The position numbers were made by a program, and so were the translations under genes. Below the pieces are notes generated by a model. That model saw nothing but the letters and a program-made list of their open reading frames with translations. It made no database searches and was not told the origin of the DNA. Shown here piece after piece: positions 49,826 to 60,101 of a stretch of DNA of 64,000 nt (position 1 is its first letter; every line of letters begins with the position of its first letter). The stretch is taken from positions 7,218,001-7,282,000 of the forward strand of contig NZ_CP139247.1 in the NCBI RefSeq assembly GCF_034087045.1, given 5' to 3'. This stretch comes from Chitinophaga sancti. Lineage in GTDB: Bacteria; Bacteroidota; Bacteroidia; Chitinophagales; Chitinophagaceae.

Positions 49826-49989
49826 ACGGATTCCCCCTTCCCGCGCAAACCCTTCACTTTCAAAAAGGCCGCAGGAGCAGGAGGAATAATCAAAACAGGC
49901 GGGAGGAATAATCAAAATGCACCGCCCCCTTTCAATCATTTATATCGAAATGTTGTAATTTGCATAGATATTTATATCGAAGGCGTATT

Positions 49990-50916
49990 ATGCTCATACA
50001 CAGGGACCTTACCCAATTGCCAGCTTTTAAGCGGGCAGTTATTACCATCGGAACATTTGACGGCGTTCATACCGGACACCGCCACATCATCCGGCAATTA
50101 CAACAGGCTGCCACTGCCTGCGATGGTGAGACAGTGATCGTCACCTTCGATCCTCATCCAAGGGAGGTGCTGCAACCGGGGAGTAATCTTGTCCGGCTCC
50201 TGACCACATTAGATGAAAAGATTGCTTTACTGTCGGCACAGGGGATTGATCACCTGGTGATTGTTCCTTTTACCCGCGAGTTTTCTGAGCTCTCGGCACA
50301 GGCTTACCTTGAGGATTTTCTGATAGAAAGATTCAAACCACATACGATTATCATTGGTTACGACCACCGGTTCGGGCATAACCGCGAAGGTGGGCTGGAA
50401 TTGCTGGAAGCGGAACAGACCCAGTATGGATTTAGTTTGATTGAGATTCCGCAGCAGATTGTGCATGATCTGACAGTAAGTTCTACCAAAATCAGGAAGA
50501 GTTTGCAGGAAGGGAATGTGCATCTGGCAAATGAATTGCTTGGTTATCAGTATTTTCTGGAAGGAACGGTGGTGCATGGAGATAAGATGGGCAGGAAATT
50601 AGGGTATCCGACGGCGAATATCCTATTACCAGATCAGCGGAAGCTGATACCTGCTCAGGGCATTTATGCGATCCGGGTACATGTGAAGGATCAATCTCTT
50701 AATGGGGTGATGAGTATTGGAACAAGACCAACTTTTAATGGGAGTGATTTGCGCCTGGAGTCACATATATTTGATTTTAAGGGGGATTTGTATGATCAGG
50801 TGATTAAGGTAGAGATGGTGAATTATATCAGGGCGAATCAGAAGTTTGATAATGTGGAAGCGCTGATAGCGCAAATGGATAAAGATAGTGCCGAGGCGAA
50901 AGCATTGTTAAGATAA
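49990..50916 (+). CDS. ribF: Bifunctional riboflavin kinase/FAD synthetase
   Basis: 308 residues from ATG 49990 (MLIHRDLTQLPAFKRAVITI); the frame is open ten codons further up without conserved sequence. The N-terminal adenylyltransferase domain has TIGTFDGVHTGHRHIIRQLQ and YDHRFGHNREGGLELLE. The C-terminal kinase domain has GRKLGYPTANILLPDQRKLI and MSIGTRPTFNGSDLRLESHI. It makes FMN and then FAD in the cytosol and so completes the route in which ribD acts, although the two genes are 43 kb apart. A very long hairpin follows. Confidence 0.96.
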   Translation: MLIHRDLTQLPAFKRAVITIGTFDGVHTGHRHIIRQLQQAATACDGETVIVTFDPHPREVLQPGSNLVRLLTTLDEKIALLSAQGIDHLVIVPFTREFSELSAQAYLEDFLIERFKPHTIIIGYDHRFGHNREGGLELLEAEQTQYGFSLIEIPQQIVHDLTVSSTKIRKSLQEGNVHLANELLGYQYFLEGTVVHGDKMGRKLGYPTANILLPDQRKLIPAQGIYAIRVHVKDQSLNGVMSIGTRPTFNGSDLRLESHIFDFKGDLYDQVIKVEMVNYIRANQKFDNVEALIAQMDKDSAEAKALLR

Positions 50917-50922
50917 AAATTA

Positions 50923-50967
50923 CAGAATCAAAACGCTTTTACCTTCGGTAAAAGCGTTTTGATTCTG
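50923..50967. terminator. Very long perfect hairpin after ribF
   Basis: A 21-bp perfect stem (50923-50943 with 50947-50967) with a TTC loop. The core ACGCTTTTACC/GGTAAAAGCGT is shared in form with the hairpin at 38359. There is no T tract. The element GGCCTGCGGCCGGCTT follows at 50973-50988. Confidence 0.75.
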
Positions 50968-51003
50968 GGCCTGGCCTGCGGCCGGCTTAATGCTGAATGC
51001 AGC

Positions 51004-51999
51004 TTAATTCATTATTTTATACGCCAGTTCTTTCATCAATTCTCCATCCTCTACCCCACTGTCGTTGATACCGATGCTCCTTAGATTATAATGGTGTAAA
51101 AGCAATATCGCCTTCTCCGTTCCCTCTACCCCATATTGCCTTGCCGCCGCCATATAATCCTTTACAAAAAACGGATGTACGCCCAGCGCCGCTGCAATCT
51201 CCTTCTCCCCTCCTTTCACACCAAAGAGCTGGCTCATCTTACTAAAGAAATTATACAATGCCGGCAATACCATTTGTATAGGCCCTGCCTTCGGATTGGC
51301 GGCAAAGTATTGGATAATACGCATCACCTTACCCATATCCTTCTGGCCGATTGCATTCTGCAATTCAAATACATTGTATTCCTTACTGATGCCTACATAC
51401 TTCTCAATATCATTCTCATCAATCTTCTTTTCAGGCGCCAGGTTCACCAGCAGTTTTTCAATCTCATTCGCCATGCGCGACAGGTCATTACCAATATGAT
51501 CTACCAGCAGAATACCTGCTTTCTGAGAGATGGCTCTGCCCAATCCATTCACATATGCATCTACCCAACCCGGCAACTGGTTATCATACATCTTCTTGGT
51601 ACTGAGTAGTACCCCTCTGTCTTTTATCAGTTTTGCCATCTTACTGCGCCCATCGATCTTACCCTGTTTATGTGCCACCACAAAAATGGTGGAATCCAGT
51701 GGTTTATCGATATACGCCTCCAGTTTCAGGATATCCTTCATGGCCTGCGCCTCTTTCAGCACCACTACCTGCCTTTCGGCAAACATAGGGTACCGTCTGC
51801 AGGCATTGACCACTGCACTCCAGGAGGTCTCCTTACCATATAAAACAGTAAGGTTGAATCCCTTCTCTGATTCATCCAGCAGGTGATGCTCCGCATAGTT
51901 GGTCACCTGATCGATAAAGAAGTCTTCATCTCCTTCCAGCCAGTATAACGACTTGAATTTCTTTTGTTTCCAGTCTTTTATTATATCCTGATAATCCAT
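51004..51999 (-). CDS. holA: DNA polymerase III subunit delta
   Basis: 331 residues. HolA is the clamp-loader subunit that opens the beta sliding clamp. YWLEGDEDFFIDQVTNYAEH, VLKEAQAMKDILKLEAYIDK, LKEAQ-type Walker B remnants and the C-terminal AILLLHHYNLRSIGINDSGV are typical, and the NIE-like LSRMANEIEKLLVNLAPEKK precedes the third domain. It is 8 bp downstream of the exonuclease gene, so both are in one leftward unit. Confidence 0.92.
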   Translation of the reverse strand: MDYQDIIKDWKQKKFKSLYWLEGDEDFFIDQVTNYAEHHLLDESEKGFNLTVLYGKETSWSAVVNACRRYPMFAERQVVVLKEAQAMKDILKLEAYIDKPLDSTIFVVAHKQGKIDGRSKMAKLIKDRGVLLSTKKMYDNQLPGWVDAYVNGLGRAISQKAGILLVDHIGNDLSRMANEIEKLLVNLAPEKKIDENDIEKYVGISKEYNVFELQNAIGQKDMGKVMRIIQYFAANPKAGPIQMVLPALYNFFSKMSQLFGVKGGEKEIAAALGVHPFFVKDYMAAARQYGVEGTEKAILLLHHYNLRSIGINDSGVEDGELMKELAYKIMN

Positions 52000-52007
52000 T
52001 CCCTAAA

Positions 52008-52736
52008 TTATTTAATATATACGACATCCCCATCTTCCATCAGGGGCACTCCCTTGAACCGCATCAGGAGCTGACCTACCGCTACCACGTCTTTCTGACA
52101 ATAGGTAACGATCCTTTCCAGTCCATTGGCTTCTTCATAATATACTTTTGCCACCATACTTCCATCGATATCATCTTTGGGCGTCGGTATACCAAGTATT
52201 GCTGTTAATAACTTCAGGGAAGTATAGTTTTTAAAGTCGCCAAACCGCCATAACTGCATCGTATCCAACATAGGTACTTCCCAGGGTTTGAGGTTATGCA
52301 GTTGTAAAGCAGGTGGCAAAGATAACTGATGGATCACAGACCGCCTGCAAATAAAAGGAATATCAAATTCTTTGATGTTGTGACCTGCAAACTGGAATTT
52401 GGGATTTTTTATATAGAACTTATTTACCAATTCTAAAAAACTACTTAATAAAACCTTTTCATCGTCATGATAAATTGATTTGATACGTAATTGATAACGA
52501 CCATTTTCTACGGTAAAAAATCCAACAGAAATACACACGATTTTTCCAAATTCGGCATAGATCCCCGCCCGGTCAGCGTATAGGTCTTCCCCCCCGGCTG
52601 AATCTGGCGCAGTTTTTGCGATTTTGTCAAGCCAAAGCGATTGCATGTTTTCCGGAAGACAGTCAAAAGCCTTAACAGCAGGTGTTGTCTCGATGTCGAG
52701 CAGCAGTAATTGATCTAATGCGATATTCGGTAACAC
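52008..52736 (-). CDS. Predicted 3'-5' exonuclease, PolB-exo-like (DnaQ fold)
   Basis: 242 residues with a GTG start at 52736. LLLLDIETTPAVKAFDCLPE holds the DxE of exonuclease motif I, FAGHNIKEFDIPFICRRSVI the N-x-x-x-F-D of motif II, and IVTYCQKDVVAVGQLLMRFK the Y-C-x-x-D of motif III. This is the pattern of the DNA_pol_B_exo2 family of stand-alone nucleases. It precedes holA by 8 bp, which suggests a link to DNA replication or repair. Activity on DNA is inferred from the fold. Confidence 0.88.
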   Translation of the reverse strand: MLPNIALDQLLLLDIETTPAVKAFDCLPENMQSLWLDKIAKTAPDSAGGEDLYADRAGIYAEFGKIVCISVGFFTVENGRYQLRIKSIYHDDEKVLLSSFLELVNKFYIKNPKFQFAGHNIKEFDIPFICRRSVIHQLSLPPALQLHNLKPWEVPMLDTMQLWRFGDFKNYTSLKLLTAILGIPTPKDDIDGSMVAKVYYEEANGLERIVTYCQKDVVAVGQLLMRFKGVPLMEDGDVVYIK

Positions 52737-52785
52737 GGTTGAAAAACAGTTTATAAATTTTTATAATTAAAGTATATTTAACGCT

Positions 52786-52793
52786 TACATTTG
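52786..52793 (+). promoter_or_regulatory. -7 promoter element (TACATTTG)
   Basis: Exact TAnnTTTG, 52 bp before the coiled-coil membrane protein gene. Confidence 0.55.
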
Positions 52794-52845
52794 TATAATC
52801 AGTTTTAACCATATAACAATTAAACTTAAATAAATAATAACGACT

Positions 52846-53808
52846 ATGACTGAGAACACATTTAACAAACCTGCTTCGGGCTCTCCCGGATCTGAAAAAC
52901 CAAGAAGCCGTAATGGACTGATATATGGTATTTTAATTGCAGCACTGGCCGGTACCTGGATTTACATGCTGTATGACAAAAATAAATCCAGCGAAATTCA
53001 AACGCAACAAACTGCGCAGATTGATTCCATTTCTTCTTCACGGGATGCACTCCAGCAGGAATATAATGCAGCCAACGCTCGTCTCGATGACCTGATCTCC
53101 CAGAACACCCGTATGGATAGTCTGGTGAAAACAAAAGATAAGGAAATTGCAGACATGAAATCGAGAATCAATAGCATTTTGACCAACAAAAATGCTACCC
53201 AGGCTCAGCTGGCTGAAGCTCGTCGTCTGATCGAACAACTGAAAGGAAATATCAGTTCTTATCAGGAAACGATCGAAAAACTGGAAGGTGAGAAACTGGT
53301 ACTTACCGATGAACGTAATACTGCACGTAAAGAAAGAGACTCTGTAGGTTCTATCAAAGATAGCCTGAACAAGAAAGTAAATCTTGGTTCCGTATTACAC
53401 GCTTCAAACATTCATTTACAGCCAATTATGCTGAAAAAGAATGGTAAAGAAGTAGAAACATCCAAGGCAAAACGCGCTGATATGATGCGTGTGACCTTTG
53501 ACCTGGATGAGAACAGAATTGCTCCAACCGGTAACAAAGAACTGTATGTTGCTATCTCCGCTCCTGATGGTACACCACTGGCTGTTGAAGCCCTTGGCTC
53601 AGGCAGATTTACACTGGACGATGGTACAGAAAAACTGTATACTGCAAAGAAAACTGTAGCCTATACCCTGGGTCAGAAACAGACCGTGGTAATGGACTGG
53701 AAACAAAACTCCGATTTCAAACCTGGTGATTACAGTGTTGAAATCTACCATGATGGTTACAAAATCGGTCAGGGTAAAGTAACGCTGAAGAAAGGCGGAC
53801 TGTTCTAG
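52846..53808 (+). CDS. Membrane-anchored coiled-coil protein of unknown function
   Basis: 320 residues. A cytosolic Ser/Pro-rich N-terminus of about 23 residues is followed by one transmembrane helix (about 24-42, LIYGILIAALAGTWIYMLYD). A long coiled coil at about 50-165 comes next (NTRMDSLVKTKDKEIADMKS, SYQETIEKLEGEKLVLTDER). The C-terminal 135 residues (VLHASNIHLQPIMLKKNGKE ... GDYSVEIYHDGYKIGQGKVT) look like a beta-sandwich. The arrangement, an anchored periplasmic stalk with a beta head, suggests an envelope structural or sensing role. No family name is recognised with confidence. It is monocistronic with its own promoter and terminator. Confidence 0.7.
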   Translation: MTENTFNKPASGSPGSEKPRSRNGLIYGILIAALAGTWIYMLYDKNKSSEIQTQQTAQIDSISSSRDALQQEYNAANARLDDLISQNTRMDSLVKTKDKEIADMKSRINSILTNKNATQAQLAEARRLIEQLKGNISSYQETIEKLEGEKLVLTDERNTARKERDSVGSIKDSLNKKVNLGSVLHASNIHLQPIMLKKNGKEVETSKAKRADMMRVTFDLDENRIAPTGNKELYVAISAPDGTPLAVEALGSGRFTLDDGTEKLYTAKKTVAYTLGQKQTVVMDWKQNSDFKPGDYSVEIYHDGYKIGQGKVTLKKGGLF

Positions 53809-53836
53809 TAGTTTTCTTCTATATATTATTAAATGG

Positions 53837-53862
53837 GTCCCGGTGTCTTATGATGCCGGGAC
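53837..53862 (+). terminator. Intrinsic terminator
   Basis: A GTCCCGG/CCGGGAC stem (53837-53843 with 53856-53862) followed by TTTTTATTT. Confidence 0.82.
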
Positions 53863-54146
53863 TTTTTATTTAAGAAAAAGATAGCACTCCTTTCCAAGTT
53901 AACACAACAATCATTTTGTTAATGATTAGTTATTTGGAAAAAGACATATATAAAATTCTAATTAATTCCCCCATCTTTGCACTAATCTTTTATGGTATAG
54001 ATGGAAACCCATGCCCAAAAGGTTGCAATTTCATGTGAAAACCGGGGAATGCATAACCTTGCATCACCATGTGTCCCCCTCCTATCTTATAGTGTATGTT
54101 ATTGGGATTGAGTTCAACAAACAGTGTTAAAATACAGGAACCGATT
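53863..54146 (+). other. Long upstream region of the response regulator gene
   Basis: About 280 bp without a gene. A near-consensus -7 element CATCTTTG is at about 53972, which would give a leader of about 165 bases. The leader contains short inverted words (ATGCATAACCTTGCAT near 54048) but no riboswitch class I can name. An in-frame ATG at 54096 exists, but the protein family starts at 54147. Confidence 0.45.
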
Positions 54147-54545
54147 ATGCAGGAAAACACGAAGCAGGTGTACGTCGTAGACGATGATGAGATCTTTCAT
54201 TTCATCCTGAAAAAGATGTTGGAACAACAAGCCGACAATCTGGAAATCACCAGCTTCCTCTGCGCAGAAGATGCGCTGGCTCAGTTACAAGACCAGCCAA
54301 AATACATGCTGCCTTCCTTAATCATCCTGGACATGAACATGCAACGTATGAATGGATGGGACTTCATTGAAGCCTTTAAAACGATTATACCGACCCTCAA
54401 TCAACATATTCCCATCATCATGTGCTCTTCATCTATGGACATGCGGGATATGCAAAAAGTACAACGCACACCTGAGCTAATGGCCTACATTACCAAGCCC
54501 TTAGACCCGATGAAGATGAAAGTGATCACCGATGTACTTGCCTGA
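54147..54545 (+). CDS. Stand-alone response regulator receiver protein (CheY-like)
   Basis: 132 residues from ATG 54147 (MQENTKQVYVVDDDEIFHFI). A single receiver domain with the acidic pair at 12-13, the phospho-accepting aspartate at about 62 (IILDMNMQRMNGWDF), the Ser/Thr switch region IMCSSS (about 92-96) and the conserved lysine at 117 (YITKPLDP). There is no output domain. No histidine kinase is in the window, so it is an orphan that could act as a phosphate relay or by protein contact. A terminator follows 40 bp later. Confidence 0.92.
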   Translation: MQENTKQVYVVDDDEIFHFILKKMLEQQADNLEITSFLCAEDALAQLQDQPKYMLPSLIILDMNMQRMNGWDFIEAFKTIIPTLNQHIPIIMCSSSMDMRDMQKVQRTPELMAYITKPLDPMKMKVITDVLA

Positions 54546-54584
54546 GGACCTGAACCAGATTATGGAATGGACAATACGATAAAA

Positions 54585-54609
54585 AAACGCCGGCGTTCTG
54601 CCGGCGTTT
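54585..54609. terminator. Bidirectional terminator
   Basis: A 10-bp GC-rich stem AAACGCCGGC/GCCGGCGTTT with a 5-base loop, between convergent genes. Confidence 0.88.
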
Positions 54610-54629
54610 CTCTTTATAATCTGTTGTGA

Positions 54630-56291
<1,662 letters not shown>

Positions 56292-56299
56292 TTAAGGCG

Positions 56300-56307
56300 C
56301 AAAGTTA
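56300..56307 (-). promoter_or_regulatory. -7 promoter element of the ABC-F gene (TAACTTTG)
   Basis: Exact TAnnTTTG on the minus strand, 23 bp before the start codon. Confidence 0.55.
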
Positions 56308-56489
56308 CGAAAAAATATACGGTTTCAATATTTTATCGCATTAATCAAAATTTAAGCCTGCAGCAGGTCAACACCCAAAAACAAAGGACTTTTAACAAGA
56401 GCCAAAGCCATTTACATGGGTAATTTTTCTTCTCATGCTAATACATTAATTTTAACCCCTGCATTGATCCACCTTAATTCACTTTCGCC

Positions 56490-57143
56490 ATGACTAAATA
56501 CGACGAGATCTTCGAGAACAACAGACGTTGGATAGCCTCTAAAACTGCTACCGACAAGGAATTTTTTGAAAAAATGGCAAACGAGCAGAAACCAGACTAC
56601 CTCTACATAGGCTGTAGCGATAGCCGGGTCCCCACCAATGAGATCATGGGGCTGGATGCCGGTGAAGTCTTCGTTCACAGAAATGTAGCCAATCTGGTCA
56701 ATAACGTTGACCTGAACGTAATGGCAGTCATCAATTACGCCGTTCGCCACCTGCAGGTAAAACACATCATCGTATGTGGCCACTACAACTGCGGAGGTGT
56801 AAAAGCAGCGATGCAATCTGCCGACCTCGGTCTGCTCAATCCATGGCTCCGCAATATCCGCGACGTATACCGCCTGCACAAAGAGGAGCTGAACGACATC
56901 GAAGACGAACATGCACGCTACAATCGCCTGGTAGAACTAAATGTACAGGAGCAATGTGTGAATGTTATCAAAACTGCCGCCGTACAGCAATCCTACCTAC
57001 AGAATAAGTTCCCTACCGTACATGGCTGGGTGTATGACCTGAAAAACGGGGAACTGATAGATCTGAAGATCGATTTCGAAAAAGTCCTGCATGAAATTCA
57101 GGAAATCTATGATCTGACTGGTACAGGATTGATGAAAAAATAA
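56490..57143 (+). CDS. can: Beta-class carbonic anhydrase
   Basis: 217 residues, typical of the Can type. It interconverts CO2 and bicarbonate in the cytosol. The zinc ligands are in YIGCSDSRVPTNEI (Cys and the Asp-Arg dyad) and VCGHYNCGGVKAAM (His and Cys); VFVHRNVANLVNNVDLNVMA is the conserved segment between them. murI starts 4 bp after its stop, so the two are probably cotranscribed, although no functional link is obvious. Confidence 0.95.
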   Translation: MTKYDEIFENNRRWIASKTATDKEFFEKMANEQKPDYLYIGCSDSRVPTNEIMGLDAGEVFVHRNVANLVNNVDLNVMAVINYAVRHLQVKHIIVCGHYNCGGVKAAMQSADLGLLNPWLRNIRDVYRLHKEELNDIEDEHARYNRLVELNVQEQCVNVIKTAAVQQSYLQNKFPTVHGWVYDLKNGELIDLKIDFEKVLHEIQEIYDLTGTGLMKK

Positions 57144-57147
57144 AGAA

Positions 57148-57966
57148 ATGACAACTGGCCCAATTGGCGTATTCGACTCCGGCTATGGAGGACTCACGGT
57201 GCTCAAAGAGATCATCGCTTCACTGCCACAATACGATTATATCTACCTGGGCGACAACGCCCGTGCCCCCTATGGCAACAGGGGATTTGAAACCATTCAT
57301 ACCTACACACTGGAATGTGTACAGCAGCTTTTTGACATGGGCTGTCCTTTGGTAGTGCTGGCTTGTAATACGGCCTCTGCCAAAGCACTCCGCACCATTC
57401 AGCAAAAAGACCTGCCGAACATTGCACCGGACCGCAGGGTGTTAGGGGTGATCAGGCCGACTACCGAAATGGTAGGTACACTCACCCAGACTGGCGAAGT
57501 AGGGATATTGGCGACAAAAGGCACGGTGAGCTCGGAATCGTATCCTATCGAGATCAAAAAGTTCTTTCCACATGTGAAAGTACATCAGTTGGCTTGTCCG
57601 ATGTGGGTGCCTTTGATTGAAAATGGAGAGGCTGATAGTGAAGGGGCTGATTATTTTGTAAAGAAATACCTGGATGAAATCCTGACGAGTGCCCCCAATA
57701 TCGATACGCTGGTATTAGCCTGCACACATTATCCGATCCTTACCAAAAAGATCAGACAGTTTTTACCAGGTGGTATTACTTTATTGTCTCAGGGAAAGAT
57801 CGTATCTCATAGCCTGAAGGATTATCTGCAAAGGCATCCTGAAATGGAGACAAGATTAAGTAAAAATGGTAACCGCAGATTCTTTACTACAGATGATCCG
57901 GTTATCTTTGAAAAGCTGACAAATATCTTTTTCGGGGAAACGGTAAAAACCGAGTTCCTGGGATGA
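57148..57966 (+). CDS. murI: Glutamate racemase
   Basis: 272 residues. It makes D-glutamate for peptidoglycan. IGVFDSGYGGLTVLKEIIAS, VLACNTASAKALRTIQ and TLVLACTHYPILTKKIRQFL hold the two catalytic cysteines. YLGDNARAPYGNRGFETIHT is the conserved substrate loop. It is the second gene of the can-murI unit, followed by a terminator. Confidence 0.96.
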   Translation: MTTGPIGVFDSGYGGLTVLKEIIASLPQYDYIYLGDNARAPYGNRGFETIHTYTLECVQQLFDMGCPLVVLACNTASAKALRTIQQKDLPNIAPDRRVLGVIRPTTEMVGTLTQTGEVGILATKGTVSSESYPIEIKKFFPHVKVHQLACPMWVPLIENGEADSEGADYFVKKYLDEILTSAPNIDTLVLACTHYPILTKKIRQFLPGGITLLSQGKIVSHSLKDYLQRHPEMETRLSKNGNRRFFTTDDPVIFEKLTNIFFGETVKTEFLG

Positions 57967-57970
57967 TAGC

Positions 57971-58001
57971 AGCGCCTGCATATACATAAAATGCAGGCGC
58001 T
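57971..58001 (+). terminator. Intrinsic terminator of can-murI
   Basis: An 11-bp perfect stem (57971-57981 with 57991-58001) followed by ATCTTTTCG. Confidence 0.82.
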
Positions 58002-58227
58002 ATCTTTTCGAAAATTGAATTAGGCCAACTTTTTTTTGATGGCATTAGTTATATTACATTTTTTCAACGTCATTCTTAAAAAAAGAGCTGGTTCACGGGG
58101 TAATATTTCCAGCGCTCATAATGATACACCAAAATTATCTTTTCCCGCTGTTCGCACCTCATCGGGGCATTTCAGGTTGTAGATCGGTTTAAACAGATTT
58201 CAGAAAATTCTTGTTTCGCAAAAAAAA

Positions 58228-58824
58228 TTGCCATTGGATGCTGCAATAGACAAAGACTTATTATTGTTGATAGCACAGGGAAATGAAGAAGCCTTCAGGC
58301 GGCTATTTAATGCTTATTTGCCAAAACTAACAGGTTATCTGAATCCTATTATCAAATTCCCGGCCGTTGCGGAAGAAGTGGCCATGGACGTATTGACCAA
58401 AATCTGGTTAGCACGCGACATGCTGCCCCAGGTACAGAATATCGACGCCTTTTTCTTCAGGATAGCCCGGAATAAAGCGATCGACTATCTACGCTCCGTA
58501 GCCAATAAACCTGAAATACAGGATGAAACCTGGATACACTCACAGGAACTCACCGAGTCTGAAATGGCAGATTATCAACTGTGCCAGCGTGAATTCAATA
58601 CCGCTTTAATGAATGCCATCAACATGCTGTCTCCTCAGCGCAAAAAAATATTTCTACTGAGCAGAGAAGCCGGCATGACCCATGAACAAATCAGTAAACT
58701 GACCGGCCTATCCAAAGCCACTATTAACAATCACCTGACTGACGCACAAAAATTCCTCCGCAACCATCTGTTACTACAGGTGGATATTATCACCCTCCTG
58801 ATCTTTTTACATAAAATCCATTAA
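58228..58824 (+). CDS. FecI-like ECF RNA polymerase sigma factor
   Basis: 198 residues. Region 2 (EEAFRRLFNAYLPKLTGYLN, VAMDVLTKIWLARD, DAFFFRIARNKAIDYLRSVA) and region 4 (MLSPQRKKIFLLSREAGMTH, GLSKATINNHLTDAQKFLRN) are complete. The start must be a non-ATG codon: TTG 58228, with a second TTG at 58234. The frame is closed by a stop at 58180 and holds no ATG before residue 50. It heads a sigma/anti-sigma/SusC/SusD locus and should drive transcription of that locus when released by FecR. The 261-bp upstream gap shows no clear TAnnTTTG element, which fits promoters read by an alternative sigma. Confidence 0.92.
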   Translation: MPLDAAIDKDLLLLIAQGNEEAFRRLFNAYLPKLTGYLNPIIKFPAVAEEVAMDVLTKIWLARDMLPQVQNIDAFFFRIARNKAIDYLRSVANKPEIQDETWIHSQELTESEMADYQLCQREFNTALMNAINMLSPQRKKIFLLSREAGMTHEQISKLTGLSKATINNHLTDAQKFLRNHLLLQVDIITLLIFLHKIH

Positions 58825-58901
58825 TTTTTAAATTCCATTAGTTACTGCCCTTCTTTTCACCGTCATTATAGGTAGACCGTTTAGTTTTTAATGAGGATAA
58901 A

Positions 58902-60074
58902 ATGGAAAAATCAACCAAAAATCTATTGGATGCCTTTATTCACGGTAACCTGTCAAAAGAAGAATGGGATCAGCTATTGCAGGATATCCGGGATAACCGC
59001 GAAACATTTTCTGCCCTGGATGAATGGTGGCCGCATGCTGGTGCCGATGTGCCAGATAGCCGGAAGGAAATGTTATTTAATCAATTGATGCATACCTTGC
59101 AGGAGCCTGTGACCTCCCGTCGCAAAAGACCTTTGCGCAACCGGCGTATCCGTCAGGCTATGCTATTAGGGCTGCCACTTGTATTACTCGTTGTACTCAT
59201 ATTCAGCTATCATCGTAAGCAATCAGATCTACCCCATATTGCCTTGCAGGCAAATGACATGCTGCCCGGTAAGGCGAATGTAGTCCTCACCCTCTCTGAT
59301 GGCAGGGAAGTAAAGCTTTCGGAAAACCAGCATCTCCAACTGACTGATGGCAATAACTCAATTATTGCTTCGCCGGATGGTACGCTCCGTTATGCTCCCA
59401 ACTCTACAGGCTACGCTCCCAATACCCCGGCCTTGCATACGCTGCAAACAAAGGCTGGTAACAAATACCGTATCATACTCGCAGATGGCACAATCGTGTG
59501 GCTGAATAATGCTTCTTCCCTCCGTTATCCTGTACAGTTCACCAGCAAAACACGTGAGGTGTTGTTAACAGGAGAAGCTTATTTTGAGATTGCTACAGAT
59601 GCCAGGCATCCGTTTATAGTGAAAACAGGGCATCAAAATGTCGAAGTACTGGGCACGCATTTTAATATCAATGCCTACCATAGCGAGGATAGTATCGTTA
59701 CTACCTTACTCGAAGGCAAAATCAGGGTGTACGATTCGCGTAAACCTACGGAGGCACTGGTAGTACATCCCAGCCAACAGACAGTATTCCAGGATCAGCG
59801 TATCAGCGTTACAGCCGTGCCAGCAGATACCTCACTGGCTGTAGGATGGAAAAATGGCCTTTTCAGCTTTGATAACACGCCAGTGAAAGATGCTCTGGAA
59901 GAAATAGCCCGTTGGTACAAGGCTGATATCCGTTTCGAAGGATCTATTCCTGATAAACGCATCAGTGGACAAATACATCGCAACATCAGATTATCGCAGT
60001 TACGTGAATTACTTCGTTACGACGGAATTGATTTTTATATAGAAGATCAGACCATCGTTGTACCTGCACAATAA
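58902..60074 (+). CDS. FecR-family anti-sigma factor/transmembrane sensor
   Basis: 390 residues. A cytosolic N-terminal domain of about 85 residues with helix SKEEWDQLLQDIRDNRETFS, one transmembrane helix at about 86-103 (AMLLGLPLVLLVVLIFSYHR), a periplasmic FecR domain (AGNKYRIILADGTIVWLNNA ... LLTGEAYFEIATDARHPFIV) and a C-terminal DUF4974-type domain (PVKDALEEIARWYKADIRFE). It should hold the sigma factor inactive and receive the signal from the STN domain of the receptor. A small YAPN repeat (YAPNSTGYAPNT) precedes the FecR domain. It lies 77 bp after the sigma gene and 27 bp before the SusC gene. Confidence 0.93.
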   Translation: MEKSTKNLLDAFIHGNLSKEEWDQLLQDIRDNRETFSALDEWWPHAGADVPDSRKEMLFNQLMHTLQEPVTSRRKRPLRNRRIRQAMLLGLPLVLLVVLIFSYHRKQSDLPHIALQANDMLPGKANVVLTLSDGREVKLSENQHLQLTDGNNSIIASPDGTLRYAPNSTGYAPNTPALHTLQTKAGNKYRIILADGTIVWLNNASSLRYPVQFTSKTREVLLTGEAYFEIATDARHPFIVKTGHQNVEVLGTHFNINAYHSEDSIVTTLLEGKIRVYDSRKPTEALVVHPSQQTVFQDQRISVTAVPADTSLAVGWKNGLFSFDNTPVKDALEEIARWYKADIRFEGSIPDKRISGQIHRNIRLSQLRELLRYDGIDFYIEDQTIVVPAQ

Positions 60075-60101
60075 CATCAACCAACCATTATCTAAGCTTT
60101 C

